The notes: generated by a model not told the origin, from the sequence alone. Positions 39,001-47,688 are shown, numbered from the stretch's first letter. The stretch is 64,000 bases of DNA from DATKZH01 sp964475955 (GCA_964475955.1 CAYYZY010000010.1:1-64000), one strand, 5' to 3'. Made by a program: numbers and translations.

Positions 39001-39689
39001 TGGGGCTCGACGCCCTGGGCGTCCTTGCCCTCGATCTCGGCCTGCCACACGGTGCGTCGGCCGTGGCGGATCGCGACGCGCACCCCGTCGCCGTCGGTGT
39101 GCAGCTTGAACACGCGGCCGGTGACGCGCACGTGCCCGTCGCGCGGCGCGGTGAACCGGCGCACGCTGGGCGTGTTCTCGCCGGGATGGTGCCAGTCCTT
39201 GCCCACGCGCGTCCAGTTGGGGCCGGTCCAGTAGGTTGATTCGTACCAGACGTCGTTCCGATAGGTGAGCTTGCGGTAGCCGGCGTCCCGGGCGTCGCGC
39301 AGGCGGAAGTTCCAGTCGGCCAGCGCGACCTGCGCGACGCGTCTCGGCTCGTCGGAGCGGTTGGTCAACGTCGTCTCGATGAGCACGAACTGCGACTGCG
39401 GCAGCGGTCGCTCGCGCCGGACCACGCGGAGGCCGGTGACCGGGTCGTCGGCCGTCCGCACGCCGGGCTCGCTCGACGATACCTCCCATCGCTCGTCGGG
39501 CACCCGGCCGGTCGGCTCGGAAATCGCCACGGAGAAGCCGATCGCGGGCTCGAGGTGCCGGATCAGGGCGTCGGCCGGCTGATCGGCGAAACGGCCGGCC
39601 CATGGCGACGCGCCCGAGGCGGCCGGGACCGGGCCGAGGCAACCGAGAAGCATGCACAGGGGCAGAGCTCGCGCGCAAGCCGTAATCAC
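36054..39689 (-). CDS. HzsA-like exported di-heme cytochrome with beta-propeller
   Basis: A 1,211-residue exported protein. GTG 39689 is chosen because GGAGG lies six bases upstream and it opens a signal peptide (MITACARALPLCMLLGCLG...). The N-terminal ~500 residues contain jelly-roll-like segments. The centre (about 620-900) carries PD40-like propeller blades with D-G-S-x-L-R-Q-L-T and W-P-D-G-G-type turns. The C-terminal part has two c-type heme sites, C1028-V-G-C-H and C1080-T-E-C-H. This layout matches the planctomycete proteins related to the hydrazine synthase alpha subunit middle domain. The gene is not in an anammox-like cluster, so hydrazine synthesis is not implied; an electron-transfer or oxidative role in the periplasm is more likely. 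It lies 67 bases downstream of the rhomboid gene on the same strand, possibly in one operon. Confidence 0.87.
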   Translation of the reverse strand: MITACARALPLCMLLGCLGPVPAASGASPWAGRFADQPADALIRHLEPAIGFSVAISEPTGRVPDERWEVSSSEPGVRTADDPVTGLRVVRRERPLPQSQFVLIETTLTNRSDEPRRVAQVALADWNFRLRDARDAGYRKLTYRNDVWYESTYWTGPNWTRVGKDWHHPGENTPSVRRFTAPRDGHVRVTGRVFKLHTDGDGVRVAIRHGRRTVWQAEIEGKDAQGVEPHVELDVRTGDAIRFVVHKRGKIYCDTTGWDPTIAYDGGPTFQASKSFSTTRQGVGGWSYEMEAGGQPEVGLPRLRSFTADFLLRDSPLALGKTAALDSRGALPMMFLSDGAGRSGIVLAAAGDLPWQFRTTLSGDEQLRVGLAAGSEATDLALAPNESAELPAVLVSPYTGEWLAGATRLGRLLEAGPEGSGVEAVAACDAVEGIRRRVVGALDAVRAVPGKRPSLDLAMMIQAEWQQEDGLTETPESFAEATALHLEKAAKLSADLRHDYGDDFLADERSRLEALAARAKRPDQGPADRRLLYQRVRWLKRHVATSNPRMDFGELLFAKRVPTSYSHLVMQYYGWRARPGGGIFVLEAPGYSLACRDVLKGRLAGGCVLEPRLSYDGERIVFSYVECREEGFDPAEILNDVDRGFYHVYEVNVDGSGLRQLTRGPYDDLMPTYLPDGGIAFCSTRRRGYARCFGGQFSRRWHVYTLHRMEADGSNLRRLSVHDTNEWFPAVSNTGLILYARWDYIDRDAVTHQNLWATRPDGTNPVALWGNATASPHCTFQLQPIPDSPKVVFAASAHHSVAGGSIAIVDPTVNQDGQRAVTRITPEIPFPEAEGRNIQEYYTAPWPLSEEYFLVGYSPWPLVWEPGANKKNALGIYLLDAWGNRELIYRDPEIGSTNPCPLRARPKPPVLPSELGPAPSAKPQMGEMVLGNVYEGLGGVPRGTIERLRVVQLFPKTTNVADQPPIGLAREENGRAILGTVPVEPDGSARFLVPAGKPVHFQALDADGFAYQTMRSLTYVQPGERISCVGCHEHRRTTPLRGFGELAALARGPSRIDPGELGGRPFSYVEVVQPVLDRHCTECHGAEAPDGGIDLTGAPHQGFTKSYVALCGDADFWGRGTNIENAAKALVPRFGGRNQVQFTPPGGVYGARGSRLMKLLREGHEDVALAPGELRRLAAWIDLNAIFYGVNRPEAQARQLRGETVPMPEIQ

Positions 39690-39756
39690 CGTTGACCTCC
39701 CTCTACGAGTGCGGGCCGGTCGTTTCTCCGGCCGGCCCTCGCTCACGTGCCACGCG

Positions 39757-40659
39757 TCATGCGCCGTCGTCGGGGCCGTGGCGCTTCTTCTGGTACTGGC
39801 GACTGGCGTTCTCCAGGATCCGGCGTTCCTTGCGCGTGAGGCTGGCCTCGCCTTCCCGATGGATCTTCTCCAGGATCCGGTCCACCTCGTCGCTCAGCTC
39901 CCGGTCCTGCTTTCCCCGGCGTTCGGGGTCGTGTACGCGGAGCTTGGGGCGCGACTTGGATCGCCCTGAGGAGAACCACCCCGTGGTCCAGCGACTGATA
40001 TTCCATCCCAACTGGAAATAGAGGAAGGCGAACGCCGCGCCGGCCAGGTGGGCCGGGTAGGCGATTTCGGCGCTCCCGGCGCCGAACGAACCCACGAGGT
40101 CGAGCACGACGACGAGCATGCCGACCGCCCAGGCTGGCATGGGGATGACGAAAAACAGCAGCAGGGTCCGGCGGGGGAAGTTCAAGGCGTAGAGGATCAC
40201 GATCGCCGTCACCGCCCCGGAAGCCCCCACGGCGGATGAATGCCCCGGGGCACCCTGAAGCTTCGCCACCACCGCCCACGCCAGCCCCGCCACGACCAGC
40301 GTGGCCAGGTACAGCCGCAGGAATTCCTTGCGCCCGTAATGCCCCTCGATATCGCGCCCCAGGAAGAACAGCACCAGCATGTTGCCGACGACGTGCCAGT
40401 AATCGGGCGCCGAGGCATGGGCGAATCCGTAGGTCAAAAAACGCCACCACAGCCAGGGCTTGGTGAGCGTGTCGACCCGCACGGCCAGGAAGCGGTTGAT
40501 GTCGCCGAGCGCTCCCGGCACGGCCGCCGGCGTCAACAGCCCGTCAACCAGGAAGATCACCACGTTGATCAGGATCAGCATGCCGACGATGGTCCGGGGG
40601 CCCCGGAGCGTGTGGCCGGATTGCGGCTGCCGATAGTAGTCGCGGTCGTAGATGCCCAT
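39757..40659 (-). CDS. Rhomboid-family intramembrane serine protease
   Basis: A 300-residue membrane protein with six hydrophobic helices (about 22-215). The catalytic dyad is Ser147 in V-G-A-S-G-A and His204 in Y-P-A-H-L-A-G, with the conserved H-V-V-G-N-M at 89-94. A basic, charged cytoplasmic tail follows. ATG 40659 is chosen because AAGGA lies five bases upstream; a longer reading is possible but adds an unconvincing Cys-rich stretch. Rhomboids cleave membrane proteins within or near helices. The substrate is unknown. Confidence 0.92.
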   Translation of the reverse strand: MGIYDRDYYRQPQSGHTLRGPRTIVGMLILINVVIFLVDGLLTPAAVPGALGDINRFLAVRVDTLTKPWLWWRFLTYGFAHASAPDYWHVVGNMLVLFFLGRDIEGHYGRKEFLRLYLATLVVAGLAWAVVAKLQGAPGHSSAVGASGAVTAIVILYALNFPRRTLLLFFVIPMPAWAVGMLVVVLDLVGSFGAGSAEIAYPAHLAGAAFAFLYFQLGWNISRWTTGWFSSGRSKSRPKLRVHDPERRGKQDRELSDEVDRILEKIHREGEASLTRKERRILENASRQYQKKRHGPDDGA

Positions 40660-40997
40660 ACTCTTCCTTACCCCACACCCCAAGGGTTGGCACATTCCGG
40701 TCACGCGGGCCGGACGGACGAAGGCCGGGGCCTGCCGCCCCGTGGCCCGGGGCCGCCATCCGGTTGGCCGCCCCCATCATTGTGCGCGACGCGACGCCCC
40801 ACGGCCAGGGCGCGCGGCGCCCCTGCGGTAGAACCCGCCCGGAAAGCCTCCCAGACGGTGGGCAGAGCGGCAGACAGGGGGGTGGAGGGGCTCCCGCGGG
40901 CCGGCGGGGATGCACGACACGTTTCCGAGCCCCGTGCGGCTGAAATCGCGTAGGGAAGGACAAGCGCGGCGAGTGCGCGGTCGGGCGCGGCTTTGAA

Positions 40998-41027
40998 GTG
41001 CCCGGCACAAGGGAATCGTGCCCCACT
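40998..41027. repeat. Partial copy of the dispersed GTGCCCGGCAC repeat
   Basis: The 30 bases GTGCCCGGCAC through CGTGCCCCAC closely match the centre of the 91-base repeat at 47342-47432. The flanking arms are absent. Confidence 0.6.
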
Positions 41028-41045
41028 TGTCGATTCCGCATCCTT

Positions 41046-41073
41046 CACAAAGAAAGCGGCGACAAGTCGCCGC
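41046..41073 (-). terminator. Intrinsic terminator of the coiled-coil gene
   Basis: Read on the - strand, a perfect 8-bp stem GCGGCGAC/GTCGCCGC (41056-41073) is followed by TTTCTTTGTG. It lies about 27 bases past the stop codon at 41101. Confidence 0.85.
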
Positions 41074-41100
41074 ACTCCAAAACCGGGGGGCCGGGCCGGA

Positions 41101-42360
41101 TCAGTTGCCGGAAGAGGCCCGGGCCATGGCGCCGGTTCGCTCGTCGATGATGCGCGTGGCCTCGCGCTGGATCCGGGCGATCTCCCCGGCCATGCTTTGG
41201 GCGCTCTGGATTCCCTCGCTGAGGGCGGCCTGGAAGGCGTTCACACGGCTTTCGAGGGCGTCGAGGTGCGCCTTGACCGTGTCGCGCTGGGCGAAGAACT
41301 TGGGCTGCTCGACCTCGTCCAGGTTGTCGCGTTCCCGGAGCCGGTACTGGTACATCTGCTGGGCGTCGTTAAGCGCGAACTGGAGGTACTCGTTGTTGCG
41401 TTCGAACGTCTCGATACGGTTGATGCCGTTCGTGAGCCGCACGTGCATCCGGCGGAACGCCTCCTCGTAGTCGCGGAGTTGCCGCACGTATTTCCCTTCG
41501 ACGTTCTCCGCCTGGACCACCTTCTCCAGCCCGGCCTCGTCTTTGACGATCTCGTCCGTCTCGTCGACCTGGTACACGTTGCCCGACAGGCGCCGCTGGT
41601 TGACGTCTTGCGGGGTGGTCATCTGGCCGTCGGAGACGTATTCGTCGACGGTCGCCTCCGGCAGCAGGGCCTTCAACTCCTCTTCGCCGAGGCCGGCCAA
41701 CGCTTCGTGATTGTCGGCCGGCATCCGCTCGTACAGCGACCAGGTGGCCCCGTTGCGGCCGGCGCTCTCGGTGAGCTGCGTAAGCGCCCGGGGCCCCATG
41801 CGCAAGGTCGGCTTCAACGCGACCTGCGGCCCCTCCGTACCCTCTACTATGAATTGCCCCAGGTATCTGCCGCCCTGGTCGACCGCCTGTTGGTCGAAGA
41901 CGTAGAGCACGGTGCTGGGCTTGATCTGGTGCGGCGAAGGGAACTCGACGTTGACCGTTACCTGCCCGGTCTGGGCCGTATCGGGGGCCGGTTGAGGTCG
42001 GGCCTCACGCCAGACGCGGCCCCGATCGACCAACTCAGCGGCCAGCTCGACCGACACCCTCCGAAGCCCCATTTGGGCCTCCTCACGCATTGCCCCCAGG
42101 TCCTGCTGCGCCTGCTCGAGCCCCTGGCCGGCCTCGCCGCCCAGCTTTTCCAGCAGTTGGGCTCGGGCGGCCACTTCGGGGGAGTCGAGGCCTTCGGTGA
42201 GCACCAGCTCGACGTCGCGCTGCCACGCCAGTTCCTTCTCCAGCTCGCGCACCTGTTCTCGCCAGTACTGGTGCGTCTTCAGCGCCCGGGCGCCGAGAAC
42301 GAACGACGCGATCGACGCGAGCAGGATCAGCCCAATGAAGACCTTGTTCCAGATGGTCAT
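41101..42360 (-). CDS. Membrane-anchored coiled-coil protein of unknown function
   Basis: A 419-residue protein. One N-terminal helix (about residues 6-24, after M-T-I-W-N-K) acts as an anchor without a cleavage site. Residues 28-115 and 290-410 are charged, heptad-rich coiled coil. The middle (about 120-280) holds a beta-rich segment with V-T-V-N-V-E-F and S-T-V-L-Y-V-F-D. I do not recognise a named family, though similar proteins are common in planctomycetes. It is divergent from the TolC-like gene and has its own promoter and terminator, so it is a single-gene unit. A role in envelope organisation is possible but unproven. Confidence 0.8.
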   Translation of the reverse strand: MTIWNKVFIGLILLASIASFVLGARALKTHQYWREQVRELEKELAWQRDVELVLTEGLDSPEVAARAQLLEKLGGEAGQGLEQAQQDLGAMREEAQMGLRRVSVELAAELVDRGRVWREARPQPAPDTAQTGQVTVNVEFPSPHQIKPSTVLYVFDQQAVDQGGRYLGQFIVEGTEGPQVALKPTLRMGPRALTQLTESAGRNGATWSLYERMPADNHEALAGLGEEELKALLPEATVDEYVSDGQMTTPQDVNQRRLSGNVYQVDETDEIVKDEAGLEKVVQAENVEGKYVRQLRDYEEAFRRMHVRLTNGINRIETFERNNEYLQFALNDAQQMYQYRLRERDNLDEVEQPKFFAQRDTVKAHLDALESRVNAFQAALSEGIQSAQSMAGEIARIQREATRIIDERTGAMARASSGN

Positions 42361-42714
42361 GGCGCGTCACACCCGATGAAGTGTTCCACGAGCCGTGGGG
42401 CCCGCTGGCGGCCTCCATTCGCGCACGAGAAAGAGGAAAGGCCCGGCAAACTCCGTTAATCTCGATGGTATTCGGGCTTGCGGCGACTGTCAAGCATTCT
42501 CCACGACGACCTATTCCCACCAAACGGCCCATCCTTCGAGGGGCCGGGTCGCCGCTTGAGCGCGCCCCTCGCCAAACCCATCCTAACCCGCACAGTCGAC
42601 ACAATCCTTCAAGTCGGACGGGTTCATGGGCCGAAACGCAAATGGGCAGAAGCGACCCTTTGGCGCCCTCCCTCGAAAGGGTAGGCCGGCACCCTACTAG
42701 AACAGGTCCTAGCC
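42361..42714. other. Divergent gap between coiled-coil and TolC-like genes
   Basis: This 354-base interval carries a clear promoter for the - strand gene (42465-42493). For the + strand gene only a TACTAG (42695-42700) near the start codon is seen, which would leave almost no leader. No coding frame is convincing. Confidence 0.4.
42465..42493 (-). promoter_or_regulatory. Sigma70-like promoter for the coiled-coil gene
   Basis: On the - strand, perfect TTGACA (42493-42488) and TACCAT (42470-42465) are separated by exactly 17 bases. Transcription would begin near 42458, leaving a leader of about 98 bases before ATG 42360. Confidence 0.6.
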
Positions 42715-45700
42715 GTGTTGCACTTTCGCGTGAAGGTCTTCGGTCCCCCAAGGCAGGCGGGTCCGCGCTGCGCCCCGCCGGCTTGGACGCTCCTCCTGGC
42801 CTGCGCACTGCTCTCGGCAGTCTTCGCCGGATGCAACCGGGCGTACTACCGTCAGCAGGCCGACCAGGAGGTGTATGGGCTGATCGAGTCGGGATCGGTC
42901 GATCCCCGCTGGCCGCTCGACGGGTTCACGATCGAGCCGGACCCCACCTCGCGCCTCCGCGAGCCGCACGCTCCCGACTGCCCCCCCATGCCTCCCGACG
43001 ACCCCACCTCGCACCTGTTGATGCACTTCGTCGACGGCAAGCGCGGCTGGCCGTACGAGCGGCATTACGGGCGGACCGAACACGTCGAGAACCCGGCGTG
43101 GGCCGAATCGCTCCTGCCGTACCTCGAGTTCACACAGGAGGCGGAGGGAGAAGAGGCCACGGCCGTGCTCGACCGTCAGGCGGCCGTCCACCTGGCACTT
43201 GTGCACTCACGCGAATACCAGGGGGAGCTGGAGGACTTGTACCTGTCGGCGCTCGACGTGTCGTTCCAGCGATTCCGGTTCGATACGCAGTTCTTCGGCG
43301 GCAACTCAACGTTCTTCACCAAGAGCGGCCCGTTGAGCGGCAGCGCGTCGGATTCCAGCCGGCTCTCGACCACCTCGCCGATCGGCGCCAGGCGCCTGTT
43401 CGCCACCGGCGGCCAGATGGTCGCCGAAGTGGCCAACTCCGTGGTGTGGCAGTTCAGCGGATCGGACGGTTACGCCTCGATCACTCCGGTCAGCTTGCAG
43501 TTGGTACAACCCCTCTTGCGGGGCGCCGGGCGCGCCGTCGTCCTGGAGCGACTGACCGACTCGGAGCGGGCCCTGCTGTCGAACATCCGGCAATTGGAGC
43601 GCTACCGTCGCGGCTTCTATCTCAACGTGGTCACCGGAGTGAGCACGGGGCCGGGCCCGTCGCGCGGCGGCGTGGGGCTCGGCGGCGTCTCCCCCGGCGG
43701 GGACTCCCGGGTGGGCGGTTACCTGTCGCTCCTGGAGCAGCAGCTCCAAATCCGCAATCAGCGGACCAACGTCGCCAGCCTCAGCCGAAGCCTCGAACGG
43801 CTCGACGAGTACCTGCGCACCGGCATCACGAATCCGGTCCAGGTGGAGCAGATCCGCCAATCGCTCTACCAGTCGCAGATCAACCTGCTTTCGCGGGGCA
43901 CGAACTACGAAGACCAGTTGGACGCGTACAAGATCACGCTGGGGCTGCCTCCCAGCCTGGAAGTGAGCATCGAAGACCCCGTCATCCACCCCTTGGAACT
44001 GATCGACCCGGCCCTGCTCGACACCCAGAACGACGTCGCCCGGATGCTCGGCCCGGTCCGGGAAATGGCGGCGACCGCCGTCAATGCGTACGAGGCCACG
44101 TCGGCCGCGCCCACGGCCGATCAGATTGCCCAGGCGGCGCAGGCGTTTGCGGCAGCCGGCACGCAGATCGTCGGCGCGCTGGAGGCCGTCGCGGCACGCG
44201 ACTACGCAGGGGCCGTGTCGGCAGCCGACGTGGCGGTCGGCAACATCGACGAGGGGCTTGCCGCGGCAGAAGCCGGGGAAGCCATCGAATTGACCAAGGC
44301 GGGGCGCGACGTCGCTCAGGCCGTCGACGAGTTCGGCAAGGCCGCCGCCGAAGCGCAGAAGGCCGCCGCGGCCGGCGAACCGGTCGAGCAAGACGACCTG
44401 CTTCAGCTCGGAGCGAAGGTCGCCGTCCAGATGTCGAAAGCCGTAGCGCGGGCGAACGTGCGAAGTGCGGGCATCACGGCTCGCGTGGCCGACCAGGGGG
44501 CCCAGGCCGCTCGGGCCGTGGGCACCTCGCAGGCCGCCAAAGACGCCAGCGACGCCGCGATGGCCGCCGGCGCGGCCCAGCGCCGAGCGCACCTCCGCTT
44601 CTTCGAAGAGGCCACCGAAGCGGCCGCGGAGGCCGACAACAGCGCGGAGCGAGCCGCCTCGTCGGCCGCCATCGCCGCCCGCGACGGCGAACCGGTGCAG
44701 TACACCAACGCGGTCGAGCGAGCCGCCAAAACCACGCTGGCAACCATGGACGCGGTCCGCGTCGCGCTTCGCGCGGAGAACACGGCCGAGGTCGCCAGAC
44801 AAGCCGACGAGCTCGCCACGGCCCTGAACGCGGCGGCCGCCGCCCAGCGGGAGATGGTCGCGGCCGTGAAGGCGGGCGACTTCAACGAGGCCATCGAGGC
44901 CGCCAGCCGCGCGGTCGACGCCGCGGGCGCCGCCGACAGGGCCGCCCGGGCCGTGGTCGACGCCGCGCAGGTGGTTACGCTCTTGGCCGAGCGTGCCGAT
45001 GGGGCCGAGTCCGAGGAGCTGTCGCAAGCGGCGGAAGCCGCGACCAAGGCGATCGAGACGGCAACGAACCTCTCCCTGGCGGCCGATGCGGCCGTCCGGA
45101 CCTCCGAGGAAGGCGACTCGGCGAAGACCGACGAGGTGCTCGCCAACGCGGAGGCCACGGCCGAGGCGTGCACCCAGGCCGCCGAAACGATGACGCAACT
45201 CGCGGCGGCCGTGACGCCGCAGGCAGTCGTCGTGGCCGTCGAGGCTGCCGAGGTGGCGTCGCAGGCCGCAGACTCGGCGCGCCAAGCCGCCCAAACTGCG
45301 GGGGTCGCCGCCCAGGCCGCCAAGGCCGAGGTGCTCCCCGACAAAGCGCGCGAGGTGCTCCAGGCCGTCGTTACGGCCCTGATGGAGCGCCAAAGAGGAG
45401 AGAACGTCCTCGAGCGAACGGAAAACTACCTGGCCCCGGTCCAGGAAGACCGCGACCGGCTGGCCGCGGCGCTGGACGCGCGAATCGCTCAACTCAAGGA
45501 ACTGTCCGATCGCGTGGAGTTCGCGCGCGGCGACGTGCACCCGGGGATCGCCGATCCCGAAGCGCTGCGCGACCGGGTCGAAAGCGTGACCGAAACCGTG
45601 AATCAACTCATCGAGTATCTCCCCCAGACTACCAAAAAGCTCAGGGAGTTCAGCCGCGAGGCCGCCCAGCGCGAGGCGGCGGCCGGCGATGACCTCGAGG

Positions 45701-46761
45701 CCTGGCGCGACCTGCTGGTCGGGCTGAGGCAGTTGCTCGACGAGCTCTGGAGCGATCTGCTCGAGCTGTCTCTGGCCCGGGCAACCGCACGGCTCGACGC
45801 GCTCACCGTGAAGTCGGTCGAACTCCAGGCCGACCAGGCGCTGGAGGTCGCTCGGGCCAATCGCCGGGACTGGATGAACGCCCGGGCCGCGCTGGTCGAT
45901 TCGTGGCGCCAGATCGAAGTGGTGGCCAACACCCTGGAGAGCGATCTCGACCTGGTGTTCAATGGCGACCTGACCACGCGAAGCGACAACCTGTCGGGCG
46001 TGCACAATACGACCGGGGAGATCGAGGTCGGCTTCGAGTTCGACGCACCGCTGACTCGGCTCGAGGAACGCAACGAGTATCGCGAGGTGCTCATCAATTA
46101 CCAGCGAGCGCGGCGGCAGTACTACGCCTTCGAGGACCGCGTCAGCGAGGCCCTCCGCGGCACCCTCCGGTCGCTCCACCTGGCCCCGCTCGAGTTCGAG
46201 CTTCAACGGGCGGCCGTGCACACGGCCATCAACCGGACCATCCGGCACCAGGAAGAGCTGGAAATGGGCCGAGCCACCGGCCCCACCGCGGCCCGCGACC
46301 TGAGCGACGCCTTCGGCGCGCTGCTCAACGCCCAGAACTCGCTCTTGCGGATCTGGCTCGAATACGAAATCGAGCGGATGAGTCTGGAATTCGACCTGGG
46401 CGTGATGCCCTTGGACGAGCAAGGCACCTGGCCTCTCGACGAGCAGGGGATGTGGATCCATTCGGACTATCTCGAAGGGGACCGCGGCGCGGCGGAGCCG
46501 CCCGAGTCGCCCTTGCCCGCCATCGACCTGGGCCCTCCCCCCGAGTTGCCGCAACCGACGGCCGACCTAATCAACCCGGCAACGGCCCTGGTCGAGCCCG
46601 CCGACGCCACCGACCCGCGGCAGGACCCGCAGGTTCGGCCGGCCAGCCGTCACGAGCCGTTCTCGCCGGGCAAGCTGCGGGACGTCCCTCGGGTTCACGA
46701 CGCCCATCGCCCCCGCCGCCCAAAGTCGGCGCCTCCAAAAAAGTTCCTCCGCATGGGCTGA
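42715..46761 (+). CDS. TolC-family outer-membrane lipoprotein with large Ala-rich insertion
   Basis: A 1,348-residue protein. A signal with lipobox F-A-G-C (Cys about residue 42) indicates a lipoprotein. Residues about 150-440 resemble the first half of planctomycete outer-membrane efflux proteins (Q-P-L-L-R-G-A-G, R-R-G-F-Y-L-N-V-V, and L-x-I-R-N-Q-R-T-N-V-A helices ending in L-G-L-P-P-S-L-E-V). Residues about 873-1260 contain the second half (Q-A-L-E-V-A-R-A-N-R-R-D-W-M-N-A-R-A-A-L and L-x-x-R-N-x-Y-R). Between them lies a 420-residue Ala-rich coiled-coil stretch. A Pro-rich tail closes the protein. GTG 42715 has ACAGG eight bases upstream; GTG 42730 is an alternative. A normal TolC-type protein has about 450-550 residues. 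Likely a periplasm-spanning export channel or a structural derivative of one. Confidence 0.8.
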   Translation: MLHFRVKVFGPPRQAGPRCAPPAWTLLLACALLSAVFAGCNRAYYRQQADQEVYGLIESGSVDPRWPLDGFTIEPDPTSRLREPHAPDCPPMPPDDPTSHLLMHFVDGKRGWPYERHYGRTEHVENPAWAESLLPYLEFTQEAEGEEATAVLDRQAAVHLALVHSREYQGELEDLYLSALDVSFQRFRFDTQFFGGNSTFFTKSGPLSGSASDSSRLSTTSPIGARRLFATGGQMVAEVANSVVWQFSGSDGYASITPVSLQLVQPLLRGAGRAVVLERLTDSERALLSNIRQLERYRRGFYLNVVTGVSTGPGPSRGGVGLGGVSPGGDSRVGGYLSLLEQQLQIRNQRTNVASLSRSLERLDEYLRTGITNPVQVEQIRQSLYQSQINLLSRGTNYEDQLDAYKITLGLPPSLEVSIEDPVIHPLELIDPALLDTQNDVARMLGPVREMAATAVNAYEATSAAPTADQIAQAAQAFAAAGTQIVGALEAVAARDYAGAVSAADVAVGNIDEGLAAAEAGEAIELTKAGRDVAQAVDEFGKAAAEAQKAAAAGEPVEQDDLLQLGAKVAVQMSKAVARANVRSAGITARVADQGAQAARAVGTSQAAKDASDAAMAAGAAQRRAHLRFFEEATEAAAEADNSAERAASSAAIAARDGEPVQYTNAVERAAKTTLATMDAVRVALRAENTAEVARQADELATALNAAAAAQREMVAAVKAGDFNEAIEAASRAVDAAGAADRAARAVVDAAQVVTLLAERADGAESEELSQAAEAATKAIETATNLSLAADAAVRTSEEGDSAKTDEVLANAEATAEACTQAAETMTQLAAAVTPQAVVVAVEAAEVASQAADSARQAAQTAGVAAQAAKAEVLPDKAREVLQAVVTALMERQRGENVLERTENYLAPVQEDRDRLAAALDARIAQLKELSDRVEFARGDVHPGIADPEALRDRVESVTETVNQLIEYLPQTTKKLREFSREAAQREAAAGDDLEAWRDLLVGLRQLLDELWSDLLELSLARATARLDALTVKSVELQADQALEVARANRRDWMNARAALVDSWRQIEVVANTLESDLDLVFNGDLTTRSDNLSGVHNTTGEIEVGFEFDAPLTRLEERNEYREVLINYQRARRQYYAFEDRVSEALRGTLRSLHLAPLEFELQRAAVHTAINRTIRHQEELEMGRATGPTAARDLSDAFGALLNAQNSLLRIWLEYEIERMSLEFDLGVMPLDEQGTWPLDEQGMWIHSDYLEGDRGAAEPPESPLPAIDLGPPPELPQPTADLINPATALVEPADATDPRQDPQVRPASRHEPFSPGKLRDVPRVHDAHRPRRPKSAPPKKFLRMG
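44065..45330 (+). repeat. Ala-rich coiled-coil insertion in the TolC-like protein
   Basis: Residues about 452-872 are dominated by Ala with regularly spaced Asp, Glu, Lys and Arg, with recurring A-A-x-A-A-x-x-A and A-A-E-A-A-x-K-A patterns and almost no Pro or Gly. This predicts very long helices. The base composition is as GC-rich as the rest of the gene. Confidence 0.75.
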
Positions 46762-47080
46762 TACCTGGAGGGTCGGAAGCACGTAGGGTGGGTCGAGGGA
46801 AACGAGACCCACGCGTGTTGGCCTCCGCGAACAAACGTCTTTTCGCGGAGCGAAAAGCGATCATCCCGACGGAAGGTGAGTCGCTGATCGCAAGACGGAA
46901 TACCACTGCGTCCTACAGACGTGCGCGCACGGGGCGCGCATCCGACGAAGAAAGACCCCAAAGACCTTGGGACCGCGCTGGGCACGATCGCAAGAACGGG
47001 TCGGCTTCAGCCGACTTCGGCCCTTCCTCAGCCGCTCGGCCGGGGCATCTCCGGAACCCGCGCCGACCGGGGGACCTTCG

Positions 47081-47124
47081 TCGCACGCAGTCGCACGCAG
47101 TCGCGCGTAGCACGCAGCACGCAG
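47081..47124. repeat. Short tandem repeat TCGCACGCAG
   Basis: Two perfect decamers (47081-47100), one variant (47101-47110) and two heptamers CACGCAG (47111-47124). Too short to be anything but a slippage repeat. Confidence 0.7.
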
Positions 47125-47341
47125 ACCGGGACCCGGTGTGCGTTTTGCCACCCCCGGGCTCCCTCGCTGCACGCCTTCGCCGTACGAAGATGGAACAGAA
47201 ACGGAACTCGACCTGCCCTGTGGTCAATCGCTGAGTTTTAGCAGCCCGGGCTCCGCCTGGGAACGCCCTAAGGCTTCGCCTCGCTCCGGCCAGGCCTGCC
47301 CGGCTCCGCCGAACCGGCGCACCGCACGCCGGGTTGAGCGG

Positions 47342-47432
47342 CAAGAGACACCGGTCCACAGATCGCCGTGGGGCACGTTTCCAACGTGCCCGGCACGATG
47401 GAATCGTGCCCCACGAACTTCCGTTCCTCGTT
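47342..47432. repeat. Dispersed 91-base repeat, copy 1
   Basis: The centre is two back-to-back palindromes, GTGGGGCACGTTTCCAACGTGCC and GGCACGATGGAATCGTGCCCCAC in outline, so the transcript could fold into two hairpins or one large one. An inverted copy lies at 56006-56097; about nine in ten bases agree by eye over the whole length, including the flanks. Confidence 0.8.
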
Positions 47433-47642
47433 CCCAGGTTCCGCCTGGCAAACGCCCTAACGCGAGGCTCCGCCTCGCCCCCGCCAAGCCGGCGCAAGTC
47501 CGCCGGTCCTCACCGTAGCTTCCCTTTTTCGCCGCCGTAGCGCGAACGGCAGGTCAACCGCGCCGCATGGGTCGCCTCGGCGGGATCCGCCTGAGACGCC
47601 CGAGGCGCGAAAAGAGCCTCGACCTGATCCCTGGGGGGTCGG

Positions 47643-47688
47643 CCGTTACGATAGTAACGGGTGTAAGCATTGATCGGCCAGCCGATCA
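47643..47688. promoter_or_regulatory. Two adjacent 18-base palindromes, possible operator pair
   Basis: CCGTTAC-GATA-GTAACGG (47643-47660) and TGATCGGC-CA-GCCGATCA (47671-47688) are both perfect and are separated by ten bases. They lie about 120 bases before the zinc-ribbon gene. They could be repressor sites or further repeats. Confidence 0.35.

Larger units (their letters stand above)
40660..41100. other. Gap between the rhomboid gene and the coiled-coil gene
   Basis: This interval contains a short copy of a dispersed repeat (40998-41027) and, next to it, a strong terminator for the gene at 41101 (41046-41073). The rest, 40660-40997, shows no gene and no clear promoter for the rhomboid gene. 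Confidence 0.4.

Noticed and set aside
36054..39689. Annotation as a true hydrazine synthase subunit
   Set aside because: No partner subunits or anammox genes are near, and only family-level resemblance is seen; the name would overstate the function.
43306..46554. A 1,082-codon - strand frame
   Set aside because: Antisense to the TolC-like gene, produced by its Ala-rich codons; no domain and no ribosome binding site.
47081..47124. Possible CRISPR-like array
   Set aside because: The repeats are 7-10 bases long without spacers, and no cas gene is present.
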